Source: Epiperipatus broadwayi (Eukaryota > Onychophora > Udeonychophora > Euonychophora > Peripatidae). Taken from it: DNA of 64,000 nucleotides. Positions 13,631 through 26,234 of this stretch are shown one piece after another. Position 1 is the stretch's first letter, and each line of letters begins with the position of its first letter. The notes under the pieces are model-generated. The model had not been told where the DNA came from and did no database searches. It worked only from the letters and a program-made list of their open reading frames with translations. The stretch spans positions 4,914,650 through 4,978,649 of the forward strand of contig JAQFVV010000071.1 of assembly GCA_028023455.1 (NCBI GenBank). Reading direction: 5' to 3'. Both the position numbers and the translations under genes were made by a program.

Positions 13631-13817
13631 TAAAAGAGCCACCTGACAAACATTAAGAAAAACTACAATAGTGAGACACACTTGTAGGTAATGGAAAAAT
13701 AAATAAATACCTGTATTGTGGGAAAAATGGAAGTAACATCAGTAAAGTAAATTTTTTTTTTTTTTTTTCAGTGGGAGTTAATGGAAATAAAGTAGGATAA
13801 ATAAAATAGAATGTTTT

Positions 13818-14111
13818 GGGAGAATTAATAATGGAAGAGAAGTAAGATAAAGGGATTGTTTTTTTAAAAAAAATCCATATACAAAAACAAAACAAAGTGA
13901 AATAAATGAACTAAAATAATATTTTGGGAGTTAATATGTGATAATAGAAATGAATAAATAAAATTTTTTTTTTTTTTTTTTTTGAGAATTAGTAACGGAA
14001 GTGAAATTAAGTAAAAGAATTCTTTCCTAGAATCAATCAATATACATTAATAAAAACAATGTTAAAGAAATGAACTAAAATAATGTTTTTGAGAGCTAAT
14101 ATATGATAGTA
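13818..14111 (+). repeat. Tandem duplication, about 165-bp period, with T-run
   Basis: Two copies, 13818-13946 and 13983-14111, share 'gagaatta.taa.ggaag', 'catata.a' and 'aatgaactaaaataat' in the same order. Each copy is preceded by a run of 18-20 T. The divergence shows it is not recent. Confidence 0.65.
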
Positions 14112-16080
14112 CTTGTTATTATAGTGAAACATCAGCTGTTTAGCTATTGTATTTTTATTACATGAAAGCTTCCGGAAATAATATCATAAATTCACACACA
14201 TATATAGAAATGGTCATGCTTTTGTAAAATGTTTTCAATACTTGCAAACTTTTTATAAACTAAGTTGTTATATATTTTCAAATTTTTTGTTTATATGAAT
14301 GCATCTTTTATCTTAGATCTTATTATATTACAACTAACCATCTGCAAAGAAGTCAACCAATCTCTTTCACTCTGTCTCATCGTCACCATTTCTTATGCTT
14401 GCTCAAACTGTTGAGGCAAAACTCTCCATATAGTAGTACCTCTCAGTGCTAGCCACAATAATCAATAAGTGCTAGATATGGATTTTATGCACAAACCTTG
14501 CATCCATTGATTACTCTGGCTTGCACTGAGTGGCGTTACTGTGTGGAGAGTTGTGCATCTTTTACTCTGGATGCGTTTTGAAACATCCAGTTTATTTTTC
14601 AAGTGAGTAAGACAAACAAAACATGTTTTAATCCAATTTCACACACATTTTTATATATACTATATTTAACCACATAATAAATTTTTAGATGTATTTCAAA
14701 CTTCTTTTCTATAACATTTTCGTAAAATATATGACTAAAGACTTGTATAAAAAGTAAGTGATCCCCAAGGTGCATATTTCATACTGAACCCTTATCAGAA
14801 GGCCCAGATCACAATATCTTACACATATCTTTATCATATTTATCAAATCATTTTCATAAAATTTATTTAAAGATTACGGATTTTTAAATTTTCTATCTTA
14901 TTCAAATGAAACCCTATTAATTGTCCATCATTTTATACATGTGTTAAAAGTTAATACTGACATTTCTTTTATCACATTAGAATGACAATATTCACTTATA
15001 AGTAATTGCTGCTTCTGGTGATAATAATTACTATAAATTCAATAGAATATATAATAGTATACATAAATTATTTTTAAAAAAGAAAAAAGTTTTTCAATAA
15101 GTGGGAAAAAATATTTTTAGTTAATGTTCTGGAAAAGAAAAACTGAAAGGCCTCATAGAAAAATTTACTTCGCGAGCAAAGAGATAGAAGATTATTAATT
15201 AAAAATATTTTAAATAGGCAAAGCAAAAGTAATTAATTTGGGGATTTTTTTTTCTTCATAGATTCTGTACTTTCAGCTGAGAAAAAAATGAAAAGAGTCG
15301 ATATAGTTGATGTCCAAAATAGATTATGCATTTGTAATTATGATTATTAAAAAAAAATAGAAGTTATCTTTTTTTCTCAACATTTTGTTACTAATTAATG
15401 ACAGTTCTGGTGAGATTTTGGTAAATTTTTAAGTTAAGAGTAATTTATCAGATATGCTTTTATTCTATAATAACTGTCTTCGACTGAGCTTTTTTTTAAA
15501 AAAAAAATTTCATCGCACTTAATTTTTTCAAATAATACAAGAGAAAGTTTTTAAATGTCATGGTATTTTCTAGTTAATAGGTTTTTAAATATATTAATTA
15601 TAACTGAAGTTCTCACATTCTTAATTCATTTTCCGAATGTGAAGTATTTCATTGTATGTGTGTAAATGTAGATAAAAAAAATATAAAGATTGATAAATAA
15701 TACACTAATTACTTAAAAAGCAAAAATGTAATTATACTTTTTAAATAATAAAAATTATCCTGATTTTAATATAGTGGTTAAATAACTCATTAAAAAAAAT
15801 GGATAGGTTCTCTGGGGAATAAATGAAAAAAAAATGATTTGGTTATTTGAATGAACGAACTATTACTGTTTTCAGCTATGTTACATATATGACTTCCAAA
15901 GGAATAAAATATGTGATTATTTGTAATATCTAATAAATAGTAATAATAAGAAAACCAAGTAAGTTTTAAATAGTCACAACAATTAAAGTATCTCATTCGA
16001 ATAAGTGAAGACAGCTAAATTTTAAAAAATTAGATTTCAAATTGCAACTTTAAGAATTTACTTCCCTAACATTATTTATG
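14112..16080. other. AT-rich non-coding DNA
   Basis: Apart from the foldback copy at 14380-14560, I see no gene or repeat in this stretch. Confidence 0.45.
14380..14560. repeat. Foldback element, family A, copy 2 (short)
   Basis: The left end ('gaggcaaaactctccatata' and 'tctcagtgctagcca') is repeated inverted at the right end ('ctggcttgcactgagtgg' and 'tgtggagagtt'). Outside the left end is the family's outer sequence 'tcaccatttcttatgctt'. Most of the interior seen in other copies is deleted. Confidence 0.7.
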
Positions 16081-16084
16081 CAAT

Positions 16085-16175
16085 GCACTGCGTGACTTGG
16101 CGCCGCCGGTAGAACATCCAACTTGGGATCGGGAGGCCTGGCGACATCTGGTTCTCAAACTTTTTAGGAACTCCC
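16085..16175. repeat. GC-richer island, possible hAT-like terminal sequence
   Basis: The motif 'tggttctcaaactttttagg' resembles the common hAT-superfamily terminal inverted repeat start. The preceding 60 bp are unusually GC-rich for this window. I did not find the matching opposite terminus or an 8-bp target duplication, so this stays tentative. Confidence 0.3.
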
Positions 16176-16344
16176 AAAGAATAAATGAAGTCAAATGTTT
16201 TTTTTATGCAGTGAAATAGCTGTAATTTACAAGAATAAACAAAAAATATTTACAATAGTATTAAAAAAAATCAATTAAATTTTTGAAACTTCTTCAATTA
16301 AGTGGTAAGATTCAGTTAAATTATTTCAGTTAAAAATTTTCTGA

Positions 16345-16510
16345 TAAAAGAGTCTTCAGATATTCAATAATGAATCATATTTCTGTAGTATAATTTTTGC
16401 TACATTATTCTCACTCAAGGTAGGTGCTGGTTTCTATCGGTTTTTAACACCGTGTAAAAGAATGTAATCATAAGCAAATCATAAACCAAAGATGTCTTCA
16501 GATATTGTTT
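16345..16510 (+). repeat. Foldback family D, single arm
   Basis: Contains 'ctggtttctatcggttttta' and 'atgtaatcataa', plus 'atatttctgtagta', all shared in the same order with the right half of the palindromic element at 32131-32372. One arm only. Confidence 0.6.
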
Positions 16511-17010
16511 TGTAGTTTACAGGATCATACTTCGTTTACTGCATGAATAAAAGAATTACAAACAACACCAATGTGAAGAAAGATGTAGAATTAAAGTTAG
16601 TTAGATTCATCTTTGGAAAACAGGCTAGTTACATAACTTTCTAATAAACTTGATATTAGTTCATTATAGTATTTTTTATAATATAATTAATTAATAGAGT
16701 TCAGGATATGTTTTAGAATTACAGATGTTTGTCTTTTAATTGCTAAGTCTTTATAAAATAAAGCAAAGGTTTTCACCAGTAAATAATGCGAAAATATATG
16801 TATAATTGTGTGCATATAATTAAATTAATCTAGAAGTATGAAGGGATATCCCCCCTTCCCCAATGGACTTTTGCAATAAAAATTGTGTACTTATTTTTAG
16901 GTGTTACAAATTGAATCTCCTTCAAAGCACTGTCCATTCGATGCAATGAACCAGTCTAAATGTGTTTTCCACTTTTCAATGCAGTCGAAACTCTTGAAAA
17001 TTGATGCCTT

Positions 17011-17787
17011 TTAACCCTTTAACTGCTAATTATATTATTGGTTGTATGAGGTAAAAATCAAATCTTTTAATTGGCCAACTCACAAACTGAAGACAAAGCC
17101 TATTGTTAATACATATTCGCCTATAATATTAAATTCAACTCAGATATGTTTATAAAAAGTATATTACTAATTTTTCAGGTTATGAAAGAGAACGAAAGTT
17201 CTTTCAAAAATAAATTGCTATTTATTTATTATAAAATATATTCAATTTCGGCAAACTTAAAGCGAATGTCTAAACAAAAAAGTGCTGACGCAAACGCTTT
17301 TTTTCAATTTTACGTTATGGAAAAGTAAAGATTTCTTTTTGCTAAATCTTAAATATTTTTACTAAAATCTTCAATATTTTTCGAAAATAATTTTGTTTTT
17401 TTAGTATATTTTATTAAAAAACTATTTTAATTTCTCAAATTATATTTTTTTAATACTTAAATTGCATTCGTAATGAAAATCTCAGCGTTTTTCTTTATTT
17501 TCTTTGAGCAGGCGGTTTCTTTGTTCTTTCCAGCCAATCAGAATGTTTTTTTCGGCTGAGAGCTGGCTGACAGCCAATCACCGACAAACTTCTTTCTTTG
17601 TTTAGTTTTAAATGCGGTTTTTTTGATTTTTTACTTGTAAAATAATTTGGAAGAGGGCACCATCTTACAGAACTTTTAAAAACCTAATCAATAACTGTCA
17701 AACGAATATTCTAGCCTTAAAACTAGCAGAATTAGAGCGACGTCAGATGTCGACGAGATGCCTCATAAGAGGCGGTTAAAGAATTAA
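17011..17787 (+). mobile_element. TTAA-flanked piggyBac-like non-autonomous element, copy 1
   Basis: The element is bounded by TTAA on both sides (17011-17014 and 17784-17787). Its ends are short imperfect inverted repeats, CCCTTTAACTGC on the left and GCGGTTAAAGAA on the right (10 of 12 pair). TTAA target duplication with ends beginning CCY is the hallmark of the piggyBac superfamily. No transposase is encoded; the longest open frame (60 codons at 17146-17328) contains no recognised domain. A second, decayed copy lies at 20430-21105 and a third, inverted, at 46728-47466, and the third is inserted inside a retrotransposon tail, which confirms these boundaries. Confidence 0.8.
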
Positions 17788-17789
17788 TA

Positions 17790-18890
17790 TCTCCATCATT
17801 TTCTTTCTTCACATCTTCCAAATCTGTAAAATGTTTTCCTTTGAGTATTTTTTTTATTCAGGGGAATAGAAAGAAGTTGCACAGAATGAGATCTGAGGTA
17901 TATGGCAGATGGATAAGCTAGGTCATGCTGTTTCGCTTAAAATTGTTTCACACTCATGTTTTTGTGAACTGGCATGTTTCTGTGGTAAAGCCACCATGTC
18001 CCACTTACCTGGGAGATTTTTATCTCACTGCATCACATAAATCTTTCAGAATTTGTTGACAAAATGCTAATTCACATTTGCATTGAACTTCACTCAGCAT
18101 TCTTTTTGGGGACATAATGAATTTGAACTCTTGCATCAAACCATTTACAAACTTGTGTTTGTTCCAAAACTACTTGCTTGTAAGCTATTTCAGTCATTAC
18201 AATTGTTTCCCCCTGTTGTTTTCTCAAATAGAAATGGCAATTAATGTTGTCCCAACTTTTCAGCCATCACAAAAATTGATGAATAATCAGGAGGGGCTTA
18301 ACAAACAATTTACTACATGGCATGACATTACTCCAAGATATTTATTGGCAATTAATGATTAAGCATGCACTATAATGGGCCCACCCACCACAGAATGATT
18401 CTGGGTTTTGTTGGGTCATCTTTTTTAAAAAATCTTTTTTGCCCTTCTTCATGTAAATTATAATGTATTTTAACCTTTAATTTGCATTATATAAATAGTG
18501 ATATCTATCATTTATATGTATATGTTAATGTTCTCATTGATAAAAAATGAATTCATAATATTTTTTCCAGATGCTCCCATGTAATAAAAATATAATAGCA
18601 AAATAGCTGATATTTCAATACAATAACAAGTAAAATCAACAAAATCAGTAATAAAATTATGATAAAGCAATCAAAAACATGCAAAGTAACAAAAGTAAAA
18701 TATATTAATTTTACAAGTCATAAAAATTATGCAGTATGTGAAATATATATATCATTCTCCATTCATTTTTAATTGACCAGTTGTTAATTAAATTTGTTGT
18801 TGTTTTATATGCATTTAAACAATAATTTTTATTGTAGTTATTTAGCCAAAGATTTATCTATCCATTTAAATTTTTATTAAATGATTTATT
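17790..18890. other. Non-coding DNA, nothing recognised
   Basis: Moderately AT-rich. An 81-codon open frame at 18117-18362 has no recognisable domain and no supporting context. No repeats shared with other parts of the window were noticed. Confidence 0.4.
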
Positions 18891-18892
18891 TT

Positions 18893-19625
18893 AGTATAAA
18901 TCCAATTTATCCAAATAATTTTGAACACTTTTTAGCAAAAACCTTTTATTGTACATATATATACATATACTACATTTCAACTGTCCTGCAGTCTTCTTCA
19001 GAGTTAGTTTACTTTAATCTTTAAAAAACTTTTTTTTTCTTAAATTTTTAAATTTTTGTAAAAGATTAAATCATTTTATTTTTATATAGCGCAATGTTTA
19101 TAAACTGTAATATTTAAACAGCATTAAGCTGTTGCACATGCGCTTTGAAGATTTTAACTATAAATGAATGAATACTAACACTTCAACCACATGATAAAGT
19201 CTTTGGAAAAGATAGAATGGCCATCTATATTTTCGCACCCAAACACTTTTGTATGGGCAAATCTTAAGTGTTTGAAAGTGAAAGCGTGAATATATTAAAT
19301 AATCACTTTAAATTGCTATTACATGGTTGAATGAAAGACGCTAATGAAATTTACTAGAACTTACGATACGTCATTCTTATTTGATATTAAATGTATGTAA
19401 ATAAATCATTTTATTTTTATCTTTTCCAAAGACTTTATCATGTGGTTGAAGTGTTAGTATTCATTCATTTATAGTTAAAATCTTCAAAGCGCATGTGCAA
19501 CAGGTAAAAGATTAAAGTAAACTGACTCTGAAAAAGCCTGAAGGACAGTCATGTATGTGTATATATGTACAATAAAAGATTTTTGTAAAAAATGTCTGAA
19601 GTGATTTGGCTAAATTGGATTTATA
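18893..19625. repeat. 730-bp palindromic element with perfect 84-bp inverted repeat
   Basis: The inner arms 19131-19214 and 19419-19502 are exact reverse complements over 84 nt (starting gttgcacatgcgctttgaag on the left). The outer arms also pair imperfectly: the left edge 'gtataaatccaattta' matches the right edge 'ctaaattggatttatac', and 'tgtcctgcagtcttcttcag' on the left matches 'ctgaaaaagcctgaaggaca' on the right. About 200 bp of unique sequence lies at the centre. No open frame of note; no copy elsewhere in the window. Confidence 0.85.
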
Positions 19626-20059
19626 CAAGATATTACAACAAAAATAAAGGAAAAGGTGATTTTGGTAATATTTCTGATTTGTTTTAAGTTCTGTAAAATA
19701 AATAAATATAATGTTAGAATTATTAGCAAGCTACTTATATTTTCCAAAACTTTTTCACTATTTATCTTATAACCATGAAAATTATCTTTACAATGTATAT
19801 ACATGCATAAATTTCAATCTAGCTATATGATATTTTGAACAAATAGGTGAAGACATCAGAATCAAACAACATAATGCCCAGATGCATTACTGCTGATAGA
19901 ACATTTTTAATTATCCCATGTCATCATGCTTATATCAAATATTTTCATGATCATTCATTATTCACTCTATATTTTATCATGATCCATTCTACAAGCATAG
20001 AATCTTTGTACAACCTTAATGGTGATTATTATTTTTATAGATAAATAACATTTCTCTGG

Positions 20060-20150
20060 CCAATGCTTAAAATTAACCAATAGAATATCAGCAATCTGTT
20101 GTCAAGGCAACAATTAATGATGTACTGTTGGTTAACTTTAAGGATTGGTT
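20060..20150. repeat. Small imperfect hairpin element
   Basis: The left 'cttaaaattaaccaata' pairs with the right 'tgttggttaactttaag', with a central 'gttgtcaaggcaac' self-complement. It could be a small MITE or simply a hairpin. Confidence 0.45.
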
Positions 20151-20429
20151 AAGATAATGTGATTTCCAAATGATAAGCAATCAATTATGCACACTTATGT
20201 TTTATTGTAAATAAATATATCAATATTATTAATAGTTTGTTTATTAAAGTAGAAATTGCTATATTGTTATTATTCCTGGCAAAATATTAAATTTAATTAA
20301 ATTCAATGGGTCTTTTTTTATAAATTATACATGCATGATATTTTTTAACTCCACTCCTTTTTCCATTTATGTGTAATATTAAATATATAACATATAACCT
20401 TTAAATTGTTTCAAATTCCTATTTGCTTA

Positions 20430-21105
20430 GTGAATTAAAGTTCTAAGCTTTTGATTGGTCAATTATAGAATCAGCAGTAAAAATATATTCATCTTTTAAT
20501 ATTATATTTATTTCAGTTTTGTCTGTAAAAAGCAAATTAATAATTTGTTAGATTATGAAAGTGATCAAAAGTTTTTTCAAGATAAATTGCTATTTATAAT
20601 TATAAATATAATCTATAGTGGAAAACATAAAATGAATGTTTCATAACCTATTAGAAAATTCACCCTACATGATTGATTTCTTTCTTAATTTACATTGTGC
20701 AAAAGTAAAGAATTTTTACTAAAATTTTAACTATTCTTTTAAAATAATTATATTTTCAGCATATTTTATCAAAATAATTTATAATATGTAAAAAAAATAT
20801 GGAAAAAATATTCTAAAATATACATTTTCATTTTGAAAATCAAAACAAAAAACTTAGACCTATCAATATTGTTGATAAGCATGCCCTTTTGTTGAAAATG
20901 AGAAACAACCAATCAATGTCTTGGAGAGCCTGCCTTCTCCCATTGTTATAGCTTTAAATTTAAATATTATTGATTTTTTACTTGTAAAATAATTCTAGAG
21001 ATGGCAGCAGCATACAGTACATTTTATTTTTCAAAATGACCATAAATTTGCTATGATAACATAAAACTTACCAGTTTTAGAGCAGTTTAAAGCAGTGAAC
21101 AAAAA
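20430..21105 (+). mobile_element. TTAA piggyBac-like element, copy 2 (decayed)
   Basis: Shares with copy 1, in order, the block 'agcttttgattggtcaa', the 'ttatgaaagtgatcaaaagt' block, 'aagataaattgctattta', 'gtaaagaatttttactaaa', 'attgattttttacttgtaaa' followed by ataatt, and 'gatggcagcagcatacagta'. Ends are degraded. The left TTAA survives around 20433, and the right end is near 'gagcagtttaaagcag'. Confidence 0.7.
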
Positions 21106-22248
21106 TGCTCATTGTATCTTTGTGTATGGTAATGGATCTGTTTTCAGCAATGGGTTGAAACTATCATAAACTTAAAAGATACAGTGGTTTTTTCTCTTTT
21201 TTGCAGTTATTGATATATGAAAATTAAATATAGACAAGACTTCCAGAGGTGTTTAAATGTCATATACATCATTACCCACTTAGCACTTGGCCTTTTTTGC
21301 AAAATTGTAAAAAAAAAATTTTTTTTAAATTTGGCAGTCTTTTTTTTTTAATTGGTGGCTATTTTGTAACACTGATGGCATCATAGTGACTTTCATGGTG
21401 AAATTGTATGGCATATATTTTATTCATAAAGCTCAATATTATAATGCTGCATTCAATATTTTGATTATAAGCTCAAAATATGATTAATGAATGTATGGTA
21501 TTTTATTACATTTTTATCCAATGTTTTTATAAGACAATTAGTATTTTATTAATAACATATCCAAAGTAAAGATTTTAGTTGATAATGACTACAAAAGCAA
21601 AAAGGTAAAAAGTTCATTTACTATTTGAATGTAAATCAAAACAGTACTGTAAAAATAGAAAATTCATTCAGCATAAAATTAAAAATATACAATACATTGT
21701 AACAGTCATATCTGTACATTCGTGCGAAAAATCCAGAGTTTTAGTAAATCATCCCAAGGCTGATTGAAATGAGGCTGTTGAGACCCTAAATCCAATCTCA
21801 CCTCAGTTACTTTACTACCACTTAAAGATTTACTACCTTACAGATGATATATATGCAGCTACACCAGTATTTACTTAATTCACATGCTGGCAGTAGCACA
21901 TCGGTAAAACATGAGATTATGGGGAATAGACCTATTTGAAAGTATAGCTAGATAGGTGTAGCATGACCAAGATTACTAAATTTGGATTGTGATTTATGAT
22001 AACTAAATACTAATAGTTAACTAATTAATGATGAGCAAAATTGAGACACTAAGCAGAAGTTAAAATTTAAATAAATTTAATAAAAGCCAAAGTATAAATG
22101 ATGAAATTAATAAAAGAAAATAGTAAATTTACAATATGATTATGTGGATTGTCTCACTCACATGTGAAGATTTTAGGGATTACAATTTATTAATATTTGA
22201 TCCTTTAGTTCACATGCAGGTGATGATTCTAGGGGTACAAGCAGTTTT

Positions 22249-22287
<39 letters not shown>

Positions 22288-25200
22288 AGATCGGAATATA
22301 TATATATAGCATTTCAAATCACTTGCAGGTAATATTGGTTTACAAGTTACAAATTATTTACTTTAGCTTTGCTTGTTATATATATATATCACTCGCAGGT
22401 GATGAAGATTTATAATTTACCAAGTTACATTTCATGAGACTTATTATTGCATTACAAATTGATTTAGTTTGCTCATGATAATCTATGCCTAGTTTATGCT
22501 ATATATTTGGATTTAGATTTGCTTTAGGCAGCTAGCAGAAGTAACTACCATTATTTATAAATAGTATTTTATTAAACACATATTATTTAACATATTCTCT
22601 ATATAGCTTATGTGCCTATAAAATTAGATTCTGTTTCAGATCAATGCTGAAATATAAATTATTATGGCGAATGAACTGATGATAGGCAGTCAGATTTTAG
22701 ATACTAATGCACTTACAAAGTATACAATCTGAGTCTGTGCATTTCGAATGTGTGCTTGCTCATGGGATTTGTTACTGAGTAACTGGTTCCCTTCTACTGT
22801 ACCCATTTCTGTGAAAAAGAGACCTGTTTAGTCTGAGTGATCGAACAACTAATTATAATACTCTGGATCCTCATGCTCCAGTCCTAAATACAAAGAATGG
22901 GGTGGCCCTAAAATCTACGCCCATCTGAAGAAGTAGTTGTCCGAACTGAGAGTAATGGGGTGGCCCTTAAAACCTATGTCCATTGGAGATAATATACAAT
23001 AATAAGTATATATGCTAATGTGTTTCCTAAGGACACATTCACCCCACTGACTACATCATTATATAATAAATTATGACACAAAACAATAGTTTTCTTCCAT
23101 GAAACTACCATAAATCAGTTCATAATCTAGCATTTATAATTATGCTATTAAGGAAATCTTATGAAACTAATTGGCTAAGCCAGCTATATAAGCATTTTTA
23201 TAACTCTAGGGAGGACTACAGCATATTTTGGATATTTACAACATTAAATTCTAGCTTTATGCTGTATTTCATCACTTCAGCTAAATATTAATTAAATATT
23301 CCATATAAAGCAAACCTATCTTAAAGCATTTATAAGCTTTTAATTATATCTCAAATAAGATTTATTTTATTCATTTCAGAGGAAGTTTTGTTTGTGTTAA
23401 TACACGCAAAATTATATATGTGTGAGAATATCTAATCACTTCTCAATAATCATTTAAATACAAGTAAACTCCATTCCAAAAAAACACAGCATAAACATAT
23501 ACATAATTAAAAAGAAAATAATATTGGCATAGATTCTAAAAGAAACATAAATTTAGAAATAAGATTTCATGTAAGTGAAATCTAAAATTTGGCTTTATTT
23601 GCTTAGTTTAAAAAAAGAATGGAATAAAATAGCCCAAATTAGATTAACTCAGTTTAATTCATTTACGAAAATTATCAATAAAAGTAAATATTATTAGGCT
23701 AAAGTAATTCAAATATGTGAAATTATATGTTAGTTAAAATCTGGCAAGAGTTGCAATTTAAATAAAAGAAAAGAAAATTTACACTTTAATTTAGAAGCTT
23801 AGAATAAATTAAATTATATTGGCCATTGATAATACATTTAGCTAGCTTTAGGAGTTATGAAATATAGTTTAAAAGTTAATTTTAGATTGATGGAGATCTG
23901 TTACCACTATAACTTGTTTGCTGTGGCAAGGTGGCTTGGTCTTGAGCATTCTTTAGAGGGCATCAGCTTTTAGTTCATCCTCCTCTGCATACTGTAGACT
24001 ATCACCTGGGTCTAGAAAGCAAAGAATTGCCTTTCTACCCCTTCATCATCATCATTCACAATTTTACAAAATTTTGCAAGTCATGAAAACATAAGCTTGA
24101 ATGTCCTTCAAAGATGGCTGCAGTAAGATTATATACTAGCTCACACCCTCTCCCCTTTCTTGGTAGTTTCAGATCTGTTTATCTAATTAATTTGCTATAT
24201 ACTTAGAAATCTGGTATTCCTGCTGTTATTGATTTTCTTTTACAGGTGGAACCCTCTATCTTGACCAAGTTAATTTATTCATAGTGCTTTTAAAATCTAT
24301 TTTTATTCTTAAAATTTTATGTAGGTCAGAATACAGCGAGAAGGATTAATTTTACTAAATTACCTTTTTTTAAAAATAAATCTAAAACTCTGCAAAACAT
24401 TTTATTATATATGTAACACATTTATATAATTTAGTGCTATATGCAGAAATATTATAATTTCAATTATTAATTTTAGAATAATATTTTAAATAAAGAAATC
24501 TTCTAATGTTTTAATCCTATAACATTATTTCTTTCCTGCATATATGTAGGTTCTGGTTACACATGCATAGCATGTTTACATTTATTGAACCACCAGCAAT
24601 CTATATATGTGTATTTACTGATCTCTTACATATATGCATATGCTTTCTATTGTATGCTAAAATATATGCACACATACACTACCAGTATAATTAGATTTAA
24701 AATTAGAATAATATACGAGGATTTGGGTATAGGTATACATAAATAAATACTACTATAGTATATAGTATATAGTAGGTGAAACAGTGGGATAGATGGACCT
24801 GACTGTTTCAACATATTAGCTAAAATATTTAGTCAATTAATTTTGAATTAATTTTTATTTTTCAAATCCAAATAGCTACTATCACTAATTTAAAATATTT
24901 TCAGTTTAAAACAATGAGGAAGCAAAGAGGATTAAATGGTTTCAGATTTATAGTACTAGTATTAGAAAATTAAAAATAACACTTCCTTTGTTTCCTCGAT
25001 TTTAAATCATCTCGTAATTGTTTTCAGATATCCAAAGCAATGGAGACATCTCACGTGAAAAAAAATGCAATACTGGGAAAAAAATATAAATTTCATTCAG
25101 CATAAGACTAAAAATAATTTTTGGTCATATGTATTATCAATATTAAATTTCAAATTGTGTACAGTATAAATATTAGCTAAAAGTTCAGACAATCAATTTT

Positions 25201-25990
25201 GGATTAAATTTTTTATGAATGCTAATTTCAATCAAATTGAAACTGCTATCCATCATATTTAAATTGCATTTTGGGAAAAATGTGAGGTTGATTTTATGCA
25301 ATTAATAATAAATTGTGTATAATGAAAATGCAATAGAAATAAAGTGGATAATATTAATGCCTTTAATTTTTACTTAAATAATCTGCAACTCTGCCATGAA
25401 AACATATTGTGCTATATGACAAATTGCTAAGTCATTGCAAAAACATGGCTTCCACACTTGATAAAATAGGGATATGTAATACCCAAAAAGCCCTCTACAG
25501 CTATTGCATTTATTTAGATCATGACGGTACACATTGCATGAAAAGCCTTAAATATTGATTACAATATGCAAACTCAAAATGAATATGATTTTTTTCATTT
25601 TTTCAGTACACTGAATTTTTTTTAAAATGTTGACTGTAAGTAAATGTTTGTAATGTATCATATGTTTATTTGGTTCTTGTTACACTAATAATAAATAACA
25701 TATCTTAATGGTCAATCAAATGATTTGCTATTAAACATTGTTTTTTTTTTAATTTTAATAACTTCATGCAAGTAATATAGTATAATTCTGTAGTATAAAT
25801 TTTAAAAAAGTGAAACTTCAGTATGGATATATTTTCAGCATAAAGAAAACACAATTGTGTGGAAGAATACAAAAAATTATTAAATGCTAGCTTCATTTCA
25901 CTTTCTCAGTCTATTACGCTATACTTTTTGTACAGTGAAAACACCCATTTTTTCTAATGGTATTAAACATTTTAAAATGGTTTTGTTTAA
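21106..25990. other. AT-rich non-coding DNA, mostly unassigned
   Basis: No gene is recognisable. There is a local pair of similar segments around 'ggggtggccctaaaatctac' (22900) and 'ggggtggcccttaaaaccta' (22955), and faint similarity between about 24810-24900 and 25170-25265 ('tagctaaaa' followed by 'caat.aattttg'). Open frames are short. Confidence 0.4.
22149..22425. repeat. Four irregularly spaced copies of a 'cac..gcaggtgatg' motif with TA repeats
   Basis: Related segments 'ctcactcacatgtgaagatt', 'ttcacatgcaggtgatgatt', 'atcacttgcaggtaatattg' and 'atcactcgcaggtgatgaag' occur at about 22149, 22210, 22317 and 22389. Three are followed by a variant of 'tttacaa'. TA microsatellites sit between them (22252-22282 and after). 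It looks like a degenerate local repeat expansion. Confidence 0.55.
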
Positions 25991-26004
25991 ATTCATCATA
26001 ACAA

Positions 26005-26232
26005 TTAATCATCATCATCGTCATCATCAACCATTATCAATCCACTGCAGCATGAAGGTCTCTCCAAGTTCAATCCATCTTCTCTGATCTTTAGCTTCTC
26101 TTTTCCACTTCACCTCTGCACACTTTCTTATTTCATACATCCATCTCACATGGTGGAATCCAGTTTAAGATTTCAATTATCCATCTATTATTATCTCTTC
26201 TGGCAATATGTCCAGCCCAACTCCACGTCAGC
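26005..26232 (-). mobile_element. RTE-like retrotransposon tail, minus strand
   Basis: Read on the minus strand, it matches the 3' end of the RTE-like family in this window (as at 4343-4685 and 52100-52405) and ends in a GAT-type tail (at 26005-26030 on the plus strand as ATC units). It is 5'-truncated to about 230 bp. A plus-strand open frame (25884-26087) is an artefact of the antisense strand. Confidence 0.8.
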
Positions 26233-26234
26233 TA

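Noticed and set aside
13266-13649. 127-codon minus-strand open frame
   Set aside because: It overlaps the more coding-like plus-strand frames and has no recognisable domain.
22149-22425. CRISPR-like array
   Set aside because: Repeat units are degenerate and spacing is irregular (60-110 bp); the surrounding DNA is animal-like.
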